Positions 1 through 8,296 of a DNA stretch of 64,000 nt are shown piece by piece. Each line of letters begins with the position of its first letter. Within the stretch, counting starts at the first letter, position 1. Made by a program: the position numbers and the translations under genes. The stretch is from an uncultured Lentisphaeria bacterium (GTDB taxonomy: Bacteria > Verrucomicrobiota > Lentisphaeria > Victivallales > UBA1829): assembly GCA_905197955.1 (NCBI GenBank), contig CAJKAR010000023.1:1-64000 (forward strand), written 5' to 3'. The notes below the pieces were generated by a model, which was not told the origin of the DNA, searched no databases, and was given only the letters and a program-made list of their open reading frames with translations.

Positions 1-1
1 T

Positions 2-799
2 TTGAGAGTCAGCCTCCTTTCTTTTTACGTTTCCTTTTACCATAGCAACTGTATTCCGCGGAATGCTGCGCCGAAATCGCTTCCGATCATGATGTCCTAT
101 CAGGGAGCGGGATTCCGGAGTTCAAGCCAGACACTTTTTCTTGCTTCGCTCGGCCGGATGGTGCTTGATATCAATGCGCACGGTCTTCCCAACGGTCAGA
201 GCCGAGAGTTCTATGTCGAGGCGGACCGGAAAAATCAAGACTACCGTTATCGCGGCAGTGACAAGCGTGAAAGCATCTATTTCCGTTCCATGATTCTTCG
301 TGCGGTCAGAGCGCTCCAGTACATGAAGAGCCGTCCGGAGTGGGATGGCCGGACAATTCTGGTATCCGGAGGCAGCCAGGGCGGGGGTCAGGCCCTTGCG
401 GTTGCGGGACTTGATCCTGATGTGACATTCTGTTTTGCAGGAGTTCCGGCGCTTGCGGATCACGGTGGAGTTCTTGCCGGACGTCAAAGCGGCTGGCCGC
501 AGATTCTCAAGACAGCCGAGCGTGCAAAATATCCGGCAAAAGCCGAGGCATGCGATTATGTTGATTCGGCTTTTTTTGCATCACGCATAAAAAATGCTGA
601 ATGTCTTCTGAGTGTCGGATTTTTTGATTTTGTCTGTGCCCCGGACAGCGTTTATGCGGCATTCAATGCGATTCCGTCATCGCGCAAGAAAATGATTCAG
701 GACATCAACTCCGACCACACGATGCCTCTTGCCACCCATCTTGCTGGACAGAAAGCCGGTACCGAGCACATCGCAAAATCCCGTTCCGCACAAAAATAA
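2..799 (+). CDS. Acetyl xylan esterase (AXE1/cephalosporin-C deacetylase family), 5'-truncated by window edge
   Basis: C-terminal part of an alpha/beta-hydrolase that would remove acetyl groups from acetylated xylan or related sugars. The nucleophile elbow GGSQGGG lies at residues 123-129 of the visible part (Ser125). A GFFDFVCAPDS segment supplies the likely acid (Asp209), and a SDH near the end supplies the catalytic His239, the usual AXE1 triad order. The oxyanion-side strand ending in YQGAG is also present. The reading frame is open to the left edge and the family is normally 310-330 residues or more, so the true start lies outside the window; the TTG at base 2 is only the first usable codon. 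A 13-bp perfect inverted repeat follows the stop. The family call is from motifs; the substrate is inferred. Confidence 0.8.
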   Translation: MRVSLLSFYVSFYHSNCIPRNAAPKSLPIMMSYQGAGFRSSSQTLFLASLGRMVLDINAHGLPNGQSREFYVEADRKNQDYRYRGSDKRESIYFRSMILRAVRALQYMKSRPEWDGRTILVSGGSQGGGQALAVAGLDPDVTFCFAGVPALADHGGVLAGRQSGWPQILKTAERAKYPAKAEACDYVDSAFFASRIKNAECLLSVGFFDFVCAPDSVYAAFNAIPSSRKKMIQDINSDHTMPLATHLAGQKAGTEHIAKSRSAQK

Positions 800-822
800 A
801 ATTCATACCGTCTGTACAGGGA

Positions 823-862
823 CAAGTCTGTCAAACCCCTTATTGTTGTTTTGACAGACTTG
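823..862. repeat. Long perfect inverted repeat after the esterase gene
   Basis: The 13-base arms at 823-835 and 850-862 are exact reverse complements around a 14-base loop. No T-tract follows on the + strand, so it is not a textbook intrinsic terminator, but its place 23 bases after a stop codon suggests an RNA 3'-end structure. Confidence 0.6.
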
Positions 863-920
863 CCCACCCATTTTGTAAGCCCACCCCCTGTTGCCTTCCA
901 TATTACATACTTTCGGGGTA

Positions 921-948
921 TAAAAAAAGCGCCTCGAATGAGACGCTT
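921..948 (-). terminator. Intrinsic terminator of the tRNA-Cys gene
   Basis: Read leftward, a 7-bp stem (with one G-U pair) at 928-934/941-947 with a 6-base loop is followed by seven T residues. It lies 12 bases past the 3' CCA of the tRNA gene. Confidence 0.8.
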
Positions 949-959
949 GAGTTCAAAAA

Positions 960-1035
960 TGGAGGCGTGAGTGGGAGTTGAACCCACCGGAACCGGTTTT
1001 GCAGACCGTTGCCTTAGCCGCTCGACCATCACGCC
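960..1035 (-). tRNA. tRNA-Cys (GCA)
   Basis: On the minus strand the gene starts GGCGTGA and ends TCACGCC-T-CCA, giving a 7-bp acceptor stem. The anticodon loop reads CTGCAAA (anticodon GCA). The T arm has the GGTTCAACTCC pattern. The discriminator base is U73, the identity element of tRNA-Cys, and the 3' CCA is encoded. An intrinsic terminator follows immediately. Confidence 0.95.
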
Positions 1036-1131
1036 GTATCAATTTCGGTAGAGCATAATATACTGTAACATTCGAAAAAAGCAAATGCTCTCTGAAAAAA
1101 TTCTTATAAATCCTATTTTTGAATTCAATTT

Positions 1132-1194
1132 ATCAAAAAGCCGGCTTTGTCAAACCTCTCATCCGAGCAGGAATCTCACCTTCTGAATTCCTGC
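1132..1194 (-). terminator. Possible terminator structures after tcdA
   Basis: Leftward of the tcdA stop there is an 8-bp stem (1167-1174/1187-1194). It is followed by the self-complementary AAAGCCGGCTTT and a short T-run. The arrangement is suggestive but weak. The rest of 1036-1215 shows nothing else recognisable. Confidence 0.3.
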
Positions 1195-1215
1195 GCCAGC
1201 CGTACCCCAAAACGA

Positions 1216-1944
1216 TCAGCGGATCAATTCCTCCAGCACCGCAGAGGCACAATGACAGCCAAAGACCGCTGGCAAATAGGAAATCGTCCCCAGCACAGAC
1301 CGCTTGTTCTTCTCCATTACCTCCGGATCCCGGACCGCCGTTCGAATCGGCGGCTCCTCGGAAAACACCGCACGGCATCCCCCCTTCCGATATCCCAGAC
1401 GATGCAGATGCTGACGAACCGCTTTCGCCAGCGTACAGTTGAACGTTTTCTCCAGATCCACACACCGGACACATTCCGGATTCCGGCGGGCACCGGAACC
1501 CATCGATGAAACAATTTTCAATCCGCGATCCAGACATCCCGCAATCAGGTGCACTTTCGGTGAAAGTGTGTCAATGGCATCCAGAACACAATCATATTCC
1601 GCAGCATCCAGCAGCTCGGAAATCATCTCATCCTTCAGAAACGCATTCACAACATGCAGTTTCAGCGACGGATGAATCGTCATTAAACGCTCCGCCATCA
1701 CTTCGGCTTTCGGCCGGCCCACGGTCCGGGTGGTCGCAATAATCTGGCGGTTCCGATTGGTATCCTCCACAATATCGCCATCCACAATCGTCATCTCCCC
1801 GACCGCCGTCCGGGCAAGCAGTTCCGCGGCAATCCCTCCGACGCCCCCCAGCCCCACACACAATACATGCGACCGTTCAATCCGGGCAAGCGCCTCCTCT
1901 CCAAGAAGAAGCGCTGTTCTGTCCTGCCAATCTCCTGAGCTCAT
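1216..1944 (-). CDS. tcdA: tRNA threonylcarbamoyladenosine dehydratase (TcdA/YgdL, ThiF-E1 family)
   Basis: ATP-dependent E1-like enzyme that cyclises t6A37 of ANN-decoding tRNAs to ct6A. The Rossmann nucleotide-binding motif GLGGVGG is at residues 31-37. The E1-type acidic/arginine cluster DGDIVEDTNRNRQ follows at about 55-67, and a SSMGSGAR segment follows the second half-domain, as in YgdL. It has 242 residues, slightly shorter than the E. coli protein. Its ATG overlaps the upstream TGA (ATGA at 1941-1944), so it is translationally coupled to the TatD-like gene. It is probably the last gene of the lpxC-led run. ThiF or MoeB are less likely because there is no zinc-binding CxxC pair and no ThiS/MoaD gene nearby. 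Confidence 0.85.
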   Translation of the reverse strand: MSSGDWQDRTALLLGEEALARIERSHVLCVGLGGVGGIAAELLARTAVGEMTIVDGDIVEDTNRNRQIIATTRTVGRPKAEVMAERLMTIHPSLKLHVVNAFLKDEMISELLDAAEYDCVLDAIDTLSPKVHLIAGCLDRGLKIVSSMGSGARRNPECVRCVDLEKTFNCTLAKAVRQHLHRLGYRKGGCRAVFSEEPPIRTAVRDPEVMEKNKRSVLGTISYLPAVFGCHCASAVLEELIR

Positions 1945-2645
1945 TTCCGGAACACTCTCCTGAAATTTTCCTGGATCCGTTCACAGAGATACTCCTCCTC
2001 GCAGTCGCAGAGATGCGCGGCAACTTTGTAGATGTATTCAATCGGCATTGTACTCTCATCCGTCTCCAGAAAAAAGGAGTCGTAGTTGAGTTCGCCAATC
2101 ACCGAACGAGCCTTCGACTGCTCCTCCGTGACCGCTTCCCCGAACGAAAGCAGAATATTGTGGCGGATCAAGGATTCCGCCGCTTCAATGGAACTCCGGA
2201 ATCCATGTACAACCCACGTCTGTTTCCGGGCATACTGCTTCTTCACGCGGATAATCTCCTGCCAGGATCGGACAGAATGGATCACCATCGGCAGATCATA
2301 TTTCAATGCAAGCTGAATCTGCGCGACAAAGACTTTCTCCTGCGTTTCAAAATCCACAAGGGAAAATTTGTCCAGTCCGCACTCCCCCACCGCGACGACG
2401 CCTCCGGATCGGTTCTCCGCAAGAACCCGATCCATAATCGCCAGATCCCGGTCAATAAACTCCGGATCAATGTTTTTCGGATGAATGCCAATGGAAAAAT
2501 ACTCCGGCAACCGGCTCCCGCCCGAAACATCGGGGAAGATATTCTGCACCCGCAGAACCCCGTCGCCGCTCATGAAAGAATGGGTGTGAAGGTCGATATA
2601 AGACGGAGGCTTGTCCTCCGACAACGAATGGTCTTCCTGCTGCAT
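1941..2645 (-). CDS. TatD-family metal-dependent hydrolase
   Basis: TIM-barrel amidohydrolase-type protein of the TatD nuclease family, 234 residues. Metal-ligand motifs appear in family order: HTH at residues 20-22, GIHPKN, the glutamate of VGECGLDK, a histidine in VIHS, a histidine in VVHGF, and the aspartate of LETDES. It matches the short TatD variants rather than the 260-residue E. coli TatD. I chose the ATG at 2645 because the upstream gene stops at 2648; an ATG at 2699 would lie inside that gene and add unrelated residues. It overlaps tcdA by ATGA. DNase or RNA-processing activity is family knowledge; the substrate cannot be read from the sequence. Confidence 0.8.
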   Translation of the reverse strand: MQQEDHSLSEDKPPSYIDLHTHSFMSGDGVLRVQNIFPDVSGGSRLPEYFSIGIHPKNIDPEFIDRDLAIMDRVLAENRSGGVVAVGECGLDKFSLVDFETQEKVFVAQIQLALKYDLPMVIHSVRSWQEIIRVKKQYARKQTWVVHGFRSSIEAAESLIRHNILLSFGEAVTEEQSKARSVIGELNYDSFFLETDESTMPIEYIYKVAAHLCDCEEEYLCERIQENFRRVFRK

Positions 2646-2647
2646 AA

Positions 2648-3961
2648 TTATCCTTTGCTTGCTCTTGACCGCATCCGGGCGACAAACGATGCATCGCAAT
2701 CCGCAAACCAGGGAAGTGTACGGAGCATGCCGTCCGTCATCTCTCCAGTCGCAGGATCCGGAAACGGTTCCAGTTCATATTCTTGATGTTTCCTTAAAAA
2801 ATTCCTGACAATCTCCTCGTCTTCCCGTTCAAACAGCGAACAGGTCGCATAAACCAGCACTCCCCCCGGCTTCACCGCGCCACTGGCACATTCCAGAATT
2901 CGACTCTGAATTCCAGCCAGCTCCTCCACCCGTTCCAGGGAAGAAGTCCAGCGGCCGTCCGGATTACGGCGCCAGCGACCGGAAGAGGAACACGGAGCAT
3001 CTATCAAAACCCCGTCAAATTCCCCGATCTTGCCCCGCGGCACCGTTTCCCCGTTCCACTCCGCACACCGGATGTTCGGATACGCGGCTCGGGCGGCACG
3101 ACGCTTCAGATCCTCCAGCTTATAAGCCCGGATATCCGTAGCCAGAATACTTCCGCGACGCTCCATCATGGATGCCAGCTGCAAAGTCTTCCCCCCTCCC
3201 CCCGCACAGACATCCCACCAATGCTCTCCCGGATGCGCCATACATGCCATTCCAATACACTGCGAAGAAAAATCCTGTATTTCAAACAGCCCCTTCTGGA
3301 ACTCCGGTGTGGAATACAAACTGCCCCGCGCATCGGCAATCTTCAAGGCATTGGGTATTCTCGCAGACCGTTCCGCAGAAAATCCGCTTTTCATCAAATC
3401 ATTCACCAGTTCCGGAATCCGGTCTGTCTGCGCCCGGAGCCACATCGGCGGACGTTTCTGAAGGGAAATCGGCAGTTGATCTCCTCTGCGAACCCACTCC
3501 GGCAGAAGCTCTGTTGCCCACTCCGGAATCACCTCCCAGGGAGAAAATACAAAACTCTCCCCCAGTCCCGCCGCGGCAAGCACCGCTCCCACCCGCTCCG
3601 AGGCCGATGCGTATTTCATCGCTGCCGCAAACTTTCCCTCCGGGATCCCGGCACTCTCCGCCACGGCGGCTGCCGGCCCGGATCCCTCCCTCTCCGCCGC
3701 AAATGCCGCAGACAGCGCCAGATTCATTTTCCGCGCAATTCCCGCCTTCGCAAGCCAGCCGTACCAGCGAAAATAGGCAAACAGGGCATTGTTGAGGAAA
3801 CGACGGTCACGGGAGCCAATCCGCCGATCGCGCTTGAAACGGAACGCGGCGGCATTATCGGCAGCCTCTCCGCGGGAGAAAACCGCCTCGGAGACATCCT
3901 GGACAAACTGAGTGCAGAACCGGGCTCGCGCACCGGATAAACCATCTTGCGTTGTACTCAT
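2648..3961 (-). CDS. RsmB/NOP-type rRNA cytosine-C5 methyltransferase
   Basis: SAM-dependent m5C methyltransferase, 437 residues, close to RsmB (429). The N-terminal third has the helical FRFKRDRRIGSRDRRFLNNALFA-like region typical of the NusB-like RNA-binding part. The C-terminal half carries the SAM motif DVCAGGGGKT, the acidic ATDIR strand end, the IDAPCSSSG motif and the catalytic YATCS motif, which supply the two cysteines used by this family. It lies 18 bases after glgB and 2 bases before the TatD-like gene. 16S C967 is the most likely target, but RsmF-like specificity is possible. I therefore leave the gene symbol blank. Confidence 0.85.
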   Translation of the reverse strand: MSTTQDGLSGARARFCTQFVQDVSEAVFSRGEAADNAAAFRFKRDRRIGSRDRRFLNNALFAYFRWYGWLAKAGIARKMNLALSAAFAAEREGSGPAAAVAESAGIPEGKFAAAMKYASASERVGAVLAAAGLGESFVFSPWEVIPEWATELLPEWVRRGDQLPISLQKRPPMWLRAQTDRIPELVNDLMKSGFSAERSARIPNALKIADARGSLYSTPEFQKGLFEIQDFSSQCIGMACMAHPGEHWWDVCAGGGGKTLQLASMMERRGSILATDIRAYKLEDLKRRAARAAYPNIRCAEWNGETVPRGKIGEFDGVLIDAPCSSSGRWRRNPDGRWTSSLERVEELAGIQSRILECASGAVKPGGVLVYATCSLFEREDEEIVRNFLRKHQEYELEPFPDPATGEMTDGMLRTLPWFADCDASFVARMRSRASKG

Positions 3962-3979
3962 ACAGGACAGTGTTCTCCG

Positions 3980-6217
3980 TCAGGCCTTCTTCGGTTTCAA
4001 AATCACCGCGCCGAGCCATGGCAGACGCAGGGTAATATGCTGTTTCTGTCCATGATAAAGGCCTTCGCTTGTTCTCATCGGAATCGTGTTCAGCAGATCG
4101 GTGCCGCCATAGCACGATTTATCGGTATTCAGCACTTCCACCCACTCGCCGGGCAGAGGCACGCCGGTCGTATAGGGATCGCGGACGACCGGTGTCAGAT
4201 TCAAAATAATCACCACAGGCTCGCGATGCGCCTTGTCCCAGCGGATAAAGGAGACCACAGACTGCCGGTAATCGCCTCCGTCAAGCCACGTGAATCCGTT
4301 CGGCGTGAAGTCATCGCTCCAGAGAGACGGATTCTCCTTGTAAAAATGATTCAAATCCCGCACCAGATTCTGCATTGCCTTGTGCTGCGGATACTCCAGA
4401 AGTTTCCAGTCAAGCGCTTTCTTCTCGTTCCATTCGATCCACTGCGCAAACTCGCCGCCCATGAACAGCAGTTTTTTCCCCGGATGCATCGTCATATAGG
4501 CATAGAGAGCACGCAGATTGGCAAACTTCTGCTGATAATCGCCGGGCATCTTGTCCAGCAGGGAATGCTTGCCGTGAACCACCTCGTCATGACTGAGCGG
4601 AAGGATGAAGTTTTCCGAAAAAGCATACAGCAGAGAAAAGGTCAGCTTCCCGTGATTGTAACTGCGGTAAATCGGATCCTGCGCAAAATACTCCAGCGTG
4701 TCATGCATCCACCCCATGTTCCATTTGAAGGTGAAGCCGAGTCCGCCGAGATACACCGGTTTTGAAACGCCCGGCCATGCGGTCGATTCCTCCGCCACCA
4801 TCGCAATGCCGGGATACATCTCGTGAGCCACCTCGTTGAGATGCTTCAGGAAGGCGATGGCATCCAGGTTCTCGTTGCCGCCATACTTGTTCGGAATCCA
4901 CTCACCGGGCTGCCGGGAATAATCCAGATAAAGCATCGAAGCGACGGCATCGACACGAAGGCCATCCACATGATATCGATCAAGCCAGAACAGCGCACTG
5001 CCGATCAGAAATCCCCGTACTTCGTTGCGTCCAAAATTGAAAATATAAGTTCCCCAGTCCCGGTGTTCACCCTGCCGCGGGTCATTATGCTCGTAGAGAG
5101 CAGTTCCGTCAAAACGTCCGAGAGCGAACGAATCCTTCGGGAAATGTGCCGGCACCCAGTCCAGAATCACACTGATTCCGAGCGAATGCATGTAATCGAC
5201 AAAATACGCGAAATCCTCCGGCGTGCCGTAACGGGCAGTCGGCGCATAGAAACCGGTCACCTGATATCCCCAGGACTGGTCCAGCGGATGCTCGCAGATC
5301 GGAAGAAGCTCAACATGAGTGTAGCCCATTTTCACGACATAATCGCCGAGCGCATGAGCAAGCTCCCGATAGTTGCAGAAATCATCCTCTCCCGCACACG
5401 GAGACGTGCCGGGACCTCCCCAGGAGCCCAGATGCACTTCATAAATATTCATCGGAGACGCCTGGATGTTCGTTTCCGAACGTTTTTTCAGCCAGGCTTC
5501 ATCCGTCCATTCAAAGGGTCCGGGGTCTGCGACAATTCCGGCGGTGGAAGGCCGCAGCTCCGTCCGCTGGGCATAAGGATCCAGTTTTGTAAAGACATCG
5601 CCATTCTTTGCGCGGATCTCATACTTGTAGATCTCTCCGGGTTTGAGCCCCGGAACAAAAAGCTCCCAGATGCCGGAAGACCCCATCAGACGCATCGGTT
5701 CGCGACGGCCGTCCCAGCAGTTGAAATTGCCCACCACGGAAACCCGGTCCGCGTTAGGCGCCCATACCGTGAAAACCACCCCGTCGGTTCCGTCAATGGT
5801 TCTGTAATGCGCCCCCATGCAGTCGTAGACCCGGCGGTTCTCGCCTGCGTTGAACAGATAAAGATCCATCTCCCCGATCGCAGGCAGGAAAGAATAGGGA
5901 TCGCGTGCGGTGAAATCCGTTCCGTTAGGGAAACGTTTCCGCACACGGTATTTCATGAATTCGGAGGAATCGAATTCCGTGGCAAAGAGTCCGTCTTTAT
6001 GCACTTTCTTCATAATCTGCATGGAAAGGAAATCCTCTCCATACAGGATTTCAACGGTCTCCGCCATGGGATCGAATACGCGCACAAGAACATTTCCGTT
6101 CTTCCCTTTGTGCATTCCCAGAATGGAATGGGGATCCCGAAGCCGCCCCTCCAGCAATGCGGAGAGCGATTCGGCATCCGGCAGTAAATCGGAATTAGTC
6201 GTTTTCATCGGGCACAT
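3980..6217 (-). CDS. glgB: 1,4-alpha-glucan branching enzyme (GH13, CBM48)
   Basis: Glycogen branching enzyme that cleaves alpha-1,4 chains and re-joins them in alpha-1,6 linkage. It has 745 residues against 728 in E. coli. The order is an N-terminal GlgB domain (LEGRLRDPHSILGMHK), a CBM48 (VVFTVWAPNADRVSVVGNF), a GH13 barrel and a C-terminal beta domain. Catalytic residues are visible: nucleophile Asp in GLRVDAV at about 420, acid/base Glu in VAEESTAW, and the transition-state Asp in LSHDEVVHGK. No glgA, glgC or glgP is in the window. The ATG at 6208 (MKTTNSD) is an alternative start, preceded by a GGATG at about 9 bases. The gene sits between fabZ and the rRNA methyltransferase. Confidence 0.95.
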   Translation of the reverse strand: MCPMKTTNSDLLPDAESLSALLEGRLRDPHSILGMHKGKNGNVLVRVFDPMAETVEILYGEDFLSMQIMKKVHKDGLFATEFDSSEFMKYRVRKRFPNGTDFTARDPYSFLPAIGEMDLYLFNAGENRRVYDCMGAHYRTIDGTDGVVFTVWAPNADRVSVVGNFNCWDGRREPMRLMGSSGIWELFVPGLKPGEIYKYEIRAKNGDVFTKLDPYAQRTELRPSTAGIVADPGPFEWTDEAWLKKRSETNIQASPMNIYEVHLGSWGGPGTSPCAGEDDFCNYRELAHALGDYVVKMGYTHVELLPICEHPLDQSWGYQVTGFYAPTARYGTPEDFAYFVDYMHSLGISVILDWVPAHFPKDSFALGRFDGTALYEHNDPRQGEHRDWGTYIFNFGRNEVRGFLIGSALFWLDRYHVDGLRVDAVASMLYLDYSRQPGEWIPNKYGGNENLDAIAFLKHLNEVAHEMYPGIAMVAEESTAWPGVSKPVYLGGLGFTFKWNMGWMHDTLEYFAQDPIYRSYNHGKLTFSLLYAFSENFILPLSHDEVVHGKHSLLDKMPGDYQQKFANLRALYAYMTMHPGKKLLFMGGEFAQWIEWNEKKALDWKLLEYPQHKAMQNLVRDLNHFYKENPSLWSDDFTPNGFTWLDGGDYRQSVVSFIRWDKAHREPVVIILNLTPVVRDPYTTGVPLPGEWVEVLNTDKSCYGGTDLLNTIPMRTSEGLYHGQKQHITLRLPWLGAVILKPKKA

Positions 6218-6265
6218 CCAGTCTGTTTCAGGGTAAAATGGCGCGTCCCCCGGGGAAACGCCGCA

Positions 6266-7183
6266 TTAAGGATCGACAAGAGCAAACATCATCTGCGTTC
6301 TGGAGATGAGCTCTCCATTGACAGACATGGTGCCTTCGCCCTTTCCGAAGCGGGATTTGGTATCCGGAATATCGACTTCCAGAACCATCTGATCGCCGGG
6401 GAGAACCGGTTTCTCGTAAAAATCGGACTGATCAATCGCCATGAAGATCGCTAATTTTCCCTTGTTTTCCGGCTTGGAGAGCATGGAGATCGCTCCGACC
6501 TGGGCAACGATTTCCGGCTGAACCGAACCGGTCAGCACGGAATAATGATCTGCATAGCGGCGGAAAGCGGGTTCCTCGGCGGTGGCGTTCTTGATTCCGG
6601 TTACATGCGGGCCGTCGCTTTTGGCGACGTAATCCACAAAGAGGAACGGATAGCGATGCGGAATAAAGGAGGCGACCGTCAGGACATCCATTTCACTTTT
6701 ATCGCTTTTGTCGAATTCATTGAATCCCGTCGGCATGGTCATTTCGACTTTCGGACGGACTCCGAGCGTAATCTGAGCCTGGCACGCGGCGCCGGAATTG
6801 TTGGTCGCCGTAGCGGTAAACTCAAAGGTATCGGAGGTCTCTCCGGTGATCTCCACATTGAAGAAAATGCGGTCGCCCGGATTGTTCGGCTTGCGGAACT
6901 TCACTTTCCGCAGAGACTTGATGTAAATATCGCCTTCGCGTTTCGGATCAAGTTTTTTCCAGACTGCCAGTTCCGCCAGCTGAGCCATGGACTCCACAAG
7001 GAGCACACCGGGAACAATCGGATGATTCGGGAAATGGCCCTGGAAGTACCATTCATTCATTGTGACGCTTTTGAGTCCGGCGATCTTTTTTTCACCGTCG
7101 AACGCGGCGCGGTCGAGCAGGACCATCCGGTCGCAGTAAGGCAGCTGCTCCATGATTTGAGAGTGAGTCAGAACTTCAGACAT
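6266..7183 (-). CDS. Tandem hotdog protein: FabZ-like 3-hydroxyacyl-ACP dehydratase, second domain divergent
   Basis: 305 residues containing two FabZ-like hotdog domains (about 1-145 and 165-305). Domain 1 has the canonical active site: His50 in GHFPNHPIVPG and Glu64 in LLVES. Domain 2 keeps a PHRYPFLFVD start, a His213 and a Glu224. The FPxxPxxPG loop between them is replaced, and the His-Glu spacing falls from 14 to 11 residues. It should supply beta-hydroxyacyl dehydration for fatty acid synthesis beside lipid A synthesis, with domain 2 perhaps structural. The start at 7183 (MSEVLTH) follows a good GAAAGGATC; the longer frame adds 24 poorly matching residues. In Bacteroidetes the LpxC and FabZ domains are fused; here they are separate and adjacent. 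Confidence 0.8.
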   Translation of the reverse strand: MSEVLTHSQIMEQLPYCDRMVLLDRAAFDGEKKIAGLKSVTMNEWYFQGHFPNHPIVPGVLLVESMAQLAELAVWKKLDPKREGDIYIKSLRKVKFRKPNNPGDRIFFNVEITGETSDTFEFTATATNNSGAACQAQITLGVRPKVEMTMPTGFNEFDKSDKSEMDVLTVASFIPHRYPFLFVDYVAKSDGPHVTGIKNATAEEPAFRRYADHYSVLTGSVQPEIVAQVGAISMLSKPENKGKLAIFMAIDQSDFYEKPVLPGDQMVLEVDIPDTKSRFGKGEGTMSVNGELISRTQMMFALVDP

Positions 7184-7211
7184 TGTTATTGATCCTTTCT
7201 TGAGTCGAAAA

Positions 7212-8069
7212 TCATTTCGGTTGAGCGGCGAAGCGGGCCAGCATTTCCTGCGCAAGTTTCACATGCGTCGGATGTCCCGACTTCACGGAAGAGATCCGGG
7301 CACGGACACGCATTCCGGTCAGGTAAAGATCTCCGACCATATCCATCATTTTGTGGCGTGCGAATTCCTCCTTATGGCGCATTCCCTCCTTGGAAATAAT
7401 CGCGCCGTCATGCATTACGACTGCGTTATCGAGACTGCCGCCCTTCACGAGTCCGGCGCCGATCAGCTGTTCCAGTTCCCGGAAAATGCAGAATGTTCTG
7501 GAATCGGAGAGTTCCTTCCCGAAGGATTCAGGAGTCACCACGCAGGAAAAACTCTGTTTGTCGAGAGGAGTTGCGCCATATTCCACCTGAAAGGAGATTT
7601 CCAGCTTGTCGGAAGGCTCAAGATGAATATGGATTCCTTTTTCCGGCTCATCGATCCGGATCTCCTCCTTCAGGTTCCAGATTCTGGCAGGAGCGGACTG
7701 CTCATCGATTCCGGCATTCATAATGGCATCGAAATAAGCCTTGGCGGAACCGTCGGCGATGGGCGGTTCGGGTCCGTCCATTTCCACGATTGCGTTATCC
7801 ACCTGCGCGGCGTGCAGAGAAGACATGATATGCTCCACGGTCACGACGAATCCGCCTGTCGTTCTGGAAGCGATCGTGGTTGCACGGCGGACATCAATCA
7901 CGTTTCCCGCCACGGCCTGTACTTCAGGCTTTCCGGGCATATCGATCCGCCGGAAGACGATTCCGGTATTCTCCGGTGCGGGGAGGATTCTGAGATTGGC
8001 GCGCACTCCCGTATGCAAGGCGATTCCGGAGACGACAGCCTCTTTTCTTATCGTATTTTGCAGTTCCAT
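7212..8069 (-). CDS. lpxC: UDP-3-O-acyl-N-acetylglucosamine deacetylase
   Basis: Zinc enzyme of the committed step of lipid A synthesis. The metal ligands are all visible at near E. coli spacing: His80 in VEHIMSSL, His239 and Asp243 in HKMMDMVGDL. His266 in SGHPTH is the catalytic base. The N-terminal KEAVVSGIALHTG signature is also present. At 285 residues it is slightly shorter than E. coli LpxC (305) and has no FabZ fusion. It is the first gene of a leftward run and has a well-formed promoter at 8119-8147. The FabZ-like gene starts 28 bases after its stop. Its presence shows a lipid A-bearing outer membrane. Confidence 0.97.
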   Translation of the reverse strand: MELQNTIRKEAVVSGIALHTGVRANLRILPAPENTGIVFRRIDMPGKPEVQAVAGNVIDVRRATTIASRTTGGFVVTVEHIMSSLHAAQVDNAIVEMDGPEPPIADGSAKAYFDAIMNAGIDEQSAPARIWNLKEEIRIDEPEKGIHIHLEPSDKLEISFQVEYGATPLDKQSFSCVVTPESFGKELSDSRTFCIFRELEQLIGAGLVKGGSLDNAVVMHDGAIISKEGMRHKEEFARHKMMDMVGDLYLTGMRVRARISSVKSGHPTHVKLAQEMLARFAAQPK

Positions 8070-8118
8070 ATCTTTTGTGGTCCTAACAGTAAGTTTTCAA
8101 ATAATCCAAGCCACAGGA

Positions 8119-8147
8119 ATTATAACTCCATTTTGCATTTTATTCAA
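8119..8147 (-). promoter_or_regulatory. Sigma-70-type promoter for lpxC and the downstream run
   Basis: Minus strand: TTGAAT (8142-8147), 17-base spacer, perfect TATAAT (8119-8124). The leader to the lpxC ATG is about 45 bases. Confidence 0.75.
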
Positions 8148-8229
8148 GTTTCTTCCCGCTATTTTTAGAACAAAAATCGCCGGAGATTTTCCCTTTTCCG
8201 GAAAAAGCGGAAGACGGGGAGATTTTCAT

Positions 8230-8257
8230 TTGCAAATTTTTTCATCCGCGTTACAGT
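8230..8257 (+). promoter_or_regulatory. Promoter for the NAD(P)HX repair gene
   Basis: TTGCAA (8230-8235), 16-base spacer, TACAGT (8252-8257), about 40 bases ahead of the ATG. It is divergent from the lpxC promoter. Confidence 0.5.
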
Positions 8258-8296
8258 ATTTTCCATCAGACATAATTTGTTTAAGGAGAGACTTCC

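Noticed and set aside
1133..1537. Overlapping small frames near the tcdA end
   Set aside because: All are in other frames of tcdA, without ribosome sites or motifs.
4823..6187. 454-codon plus-strand frame over glgB
   Set aside because: Antisense shadow of an unmistakable GH13 gene.
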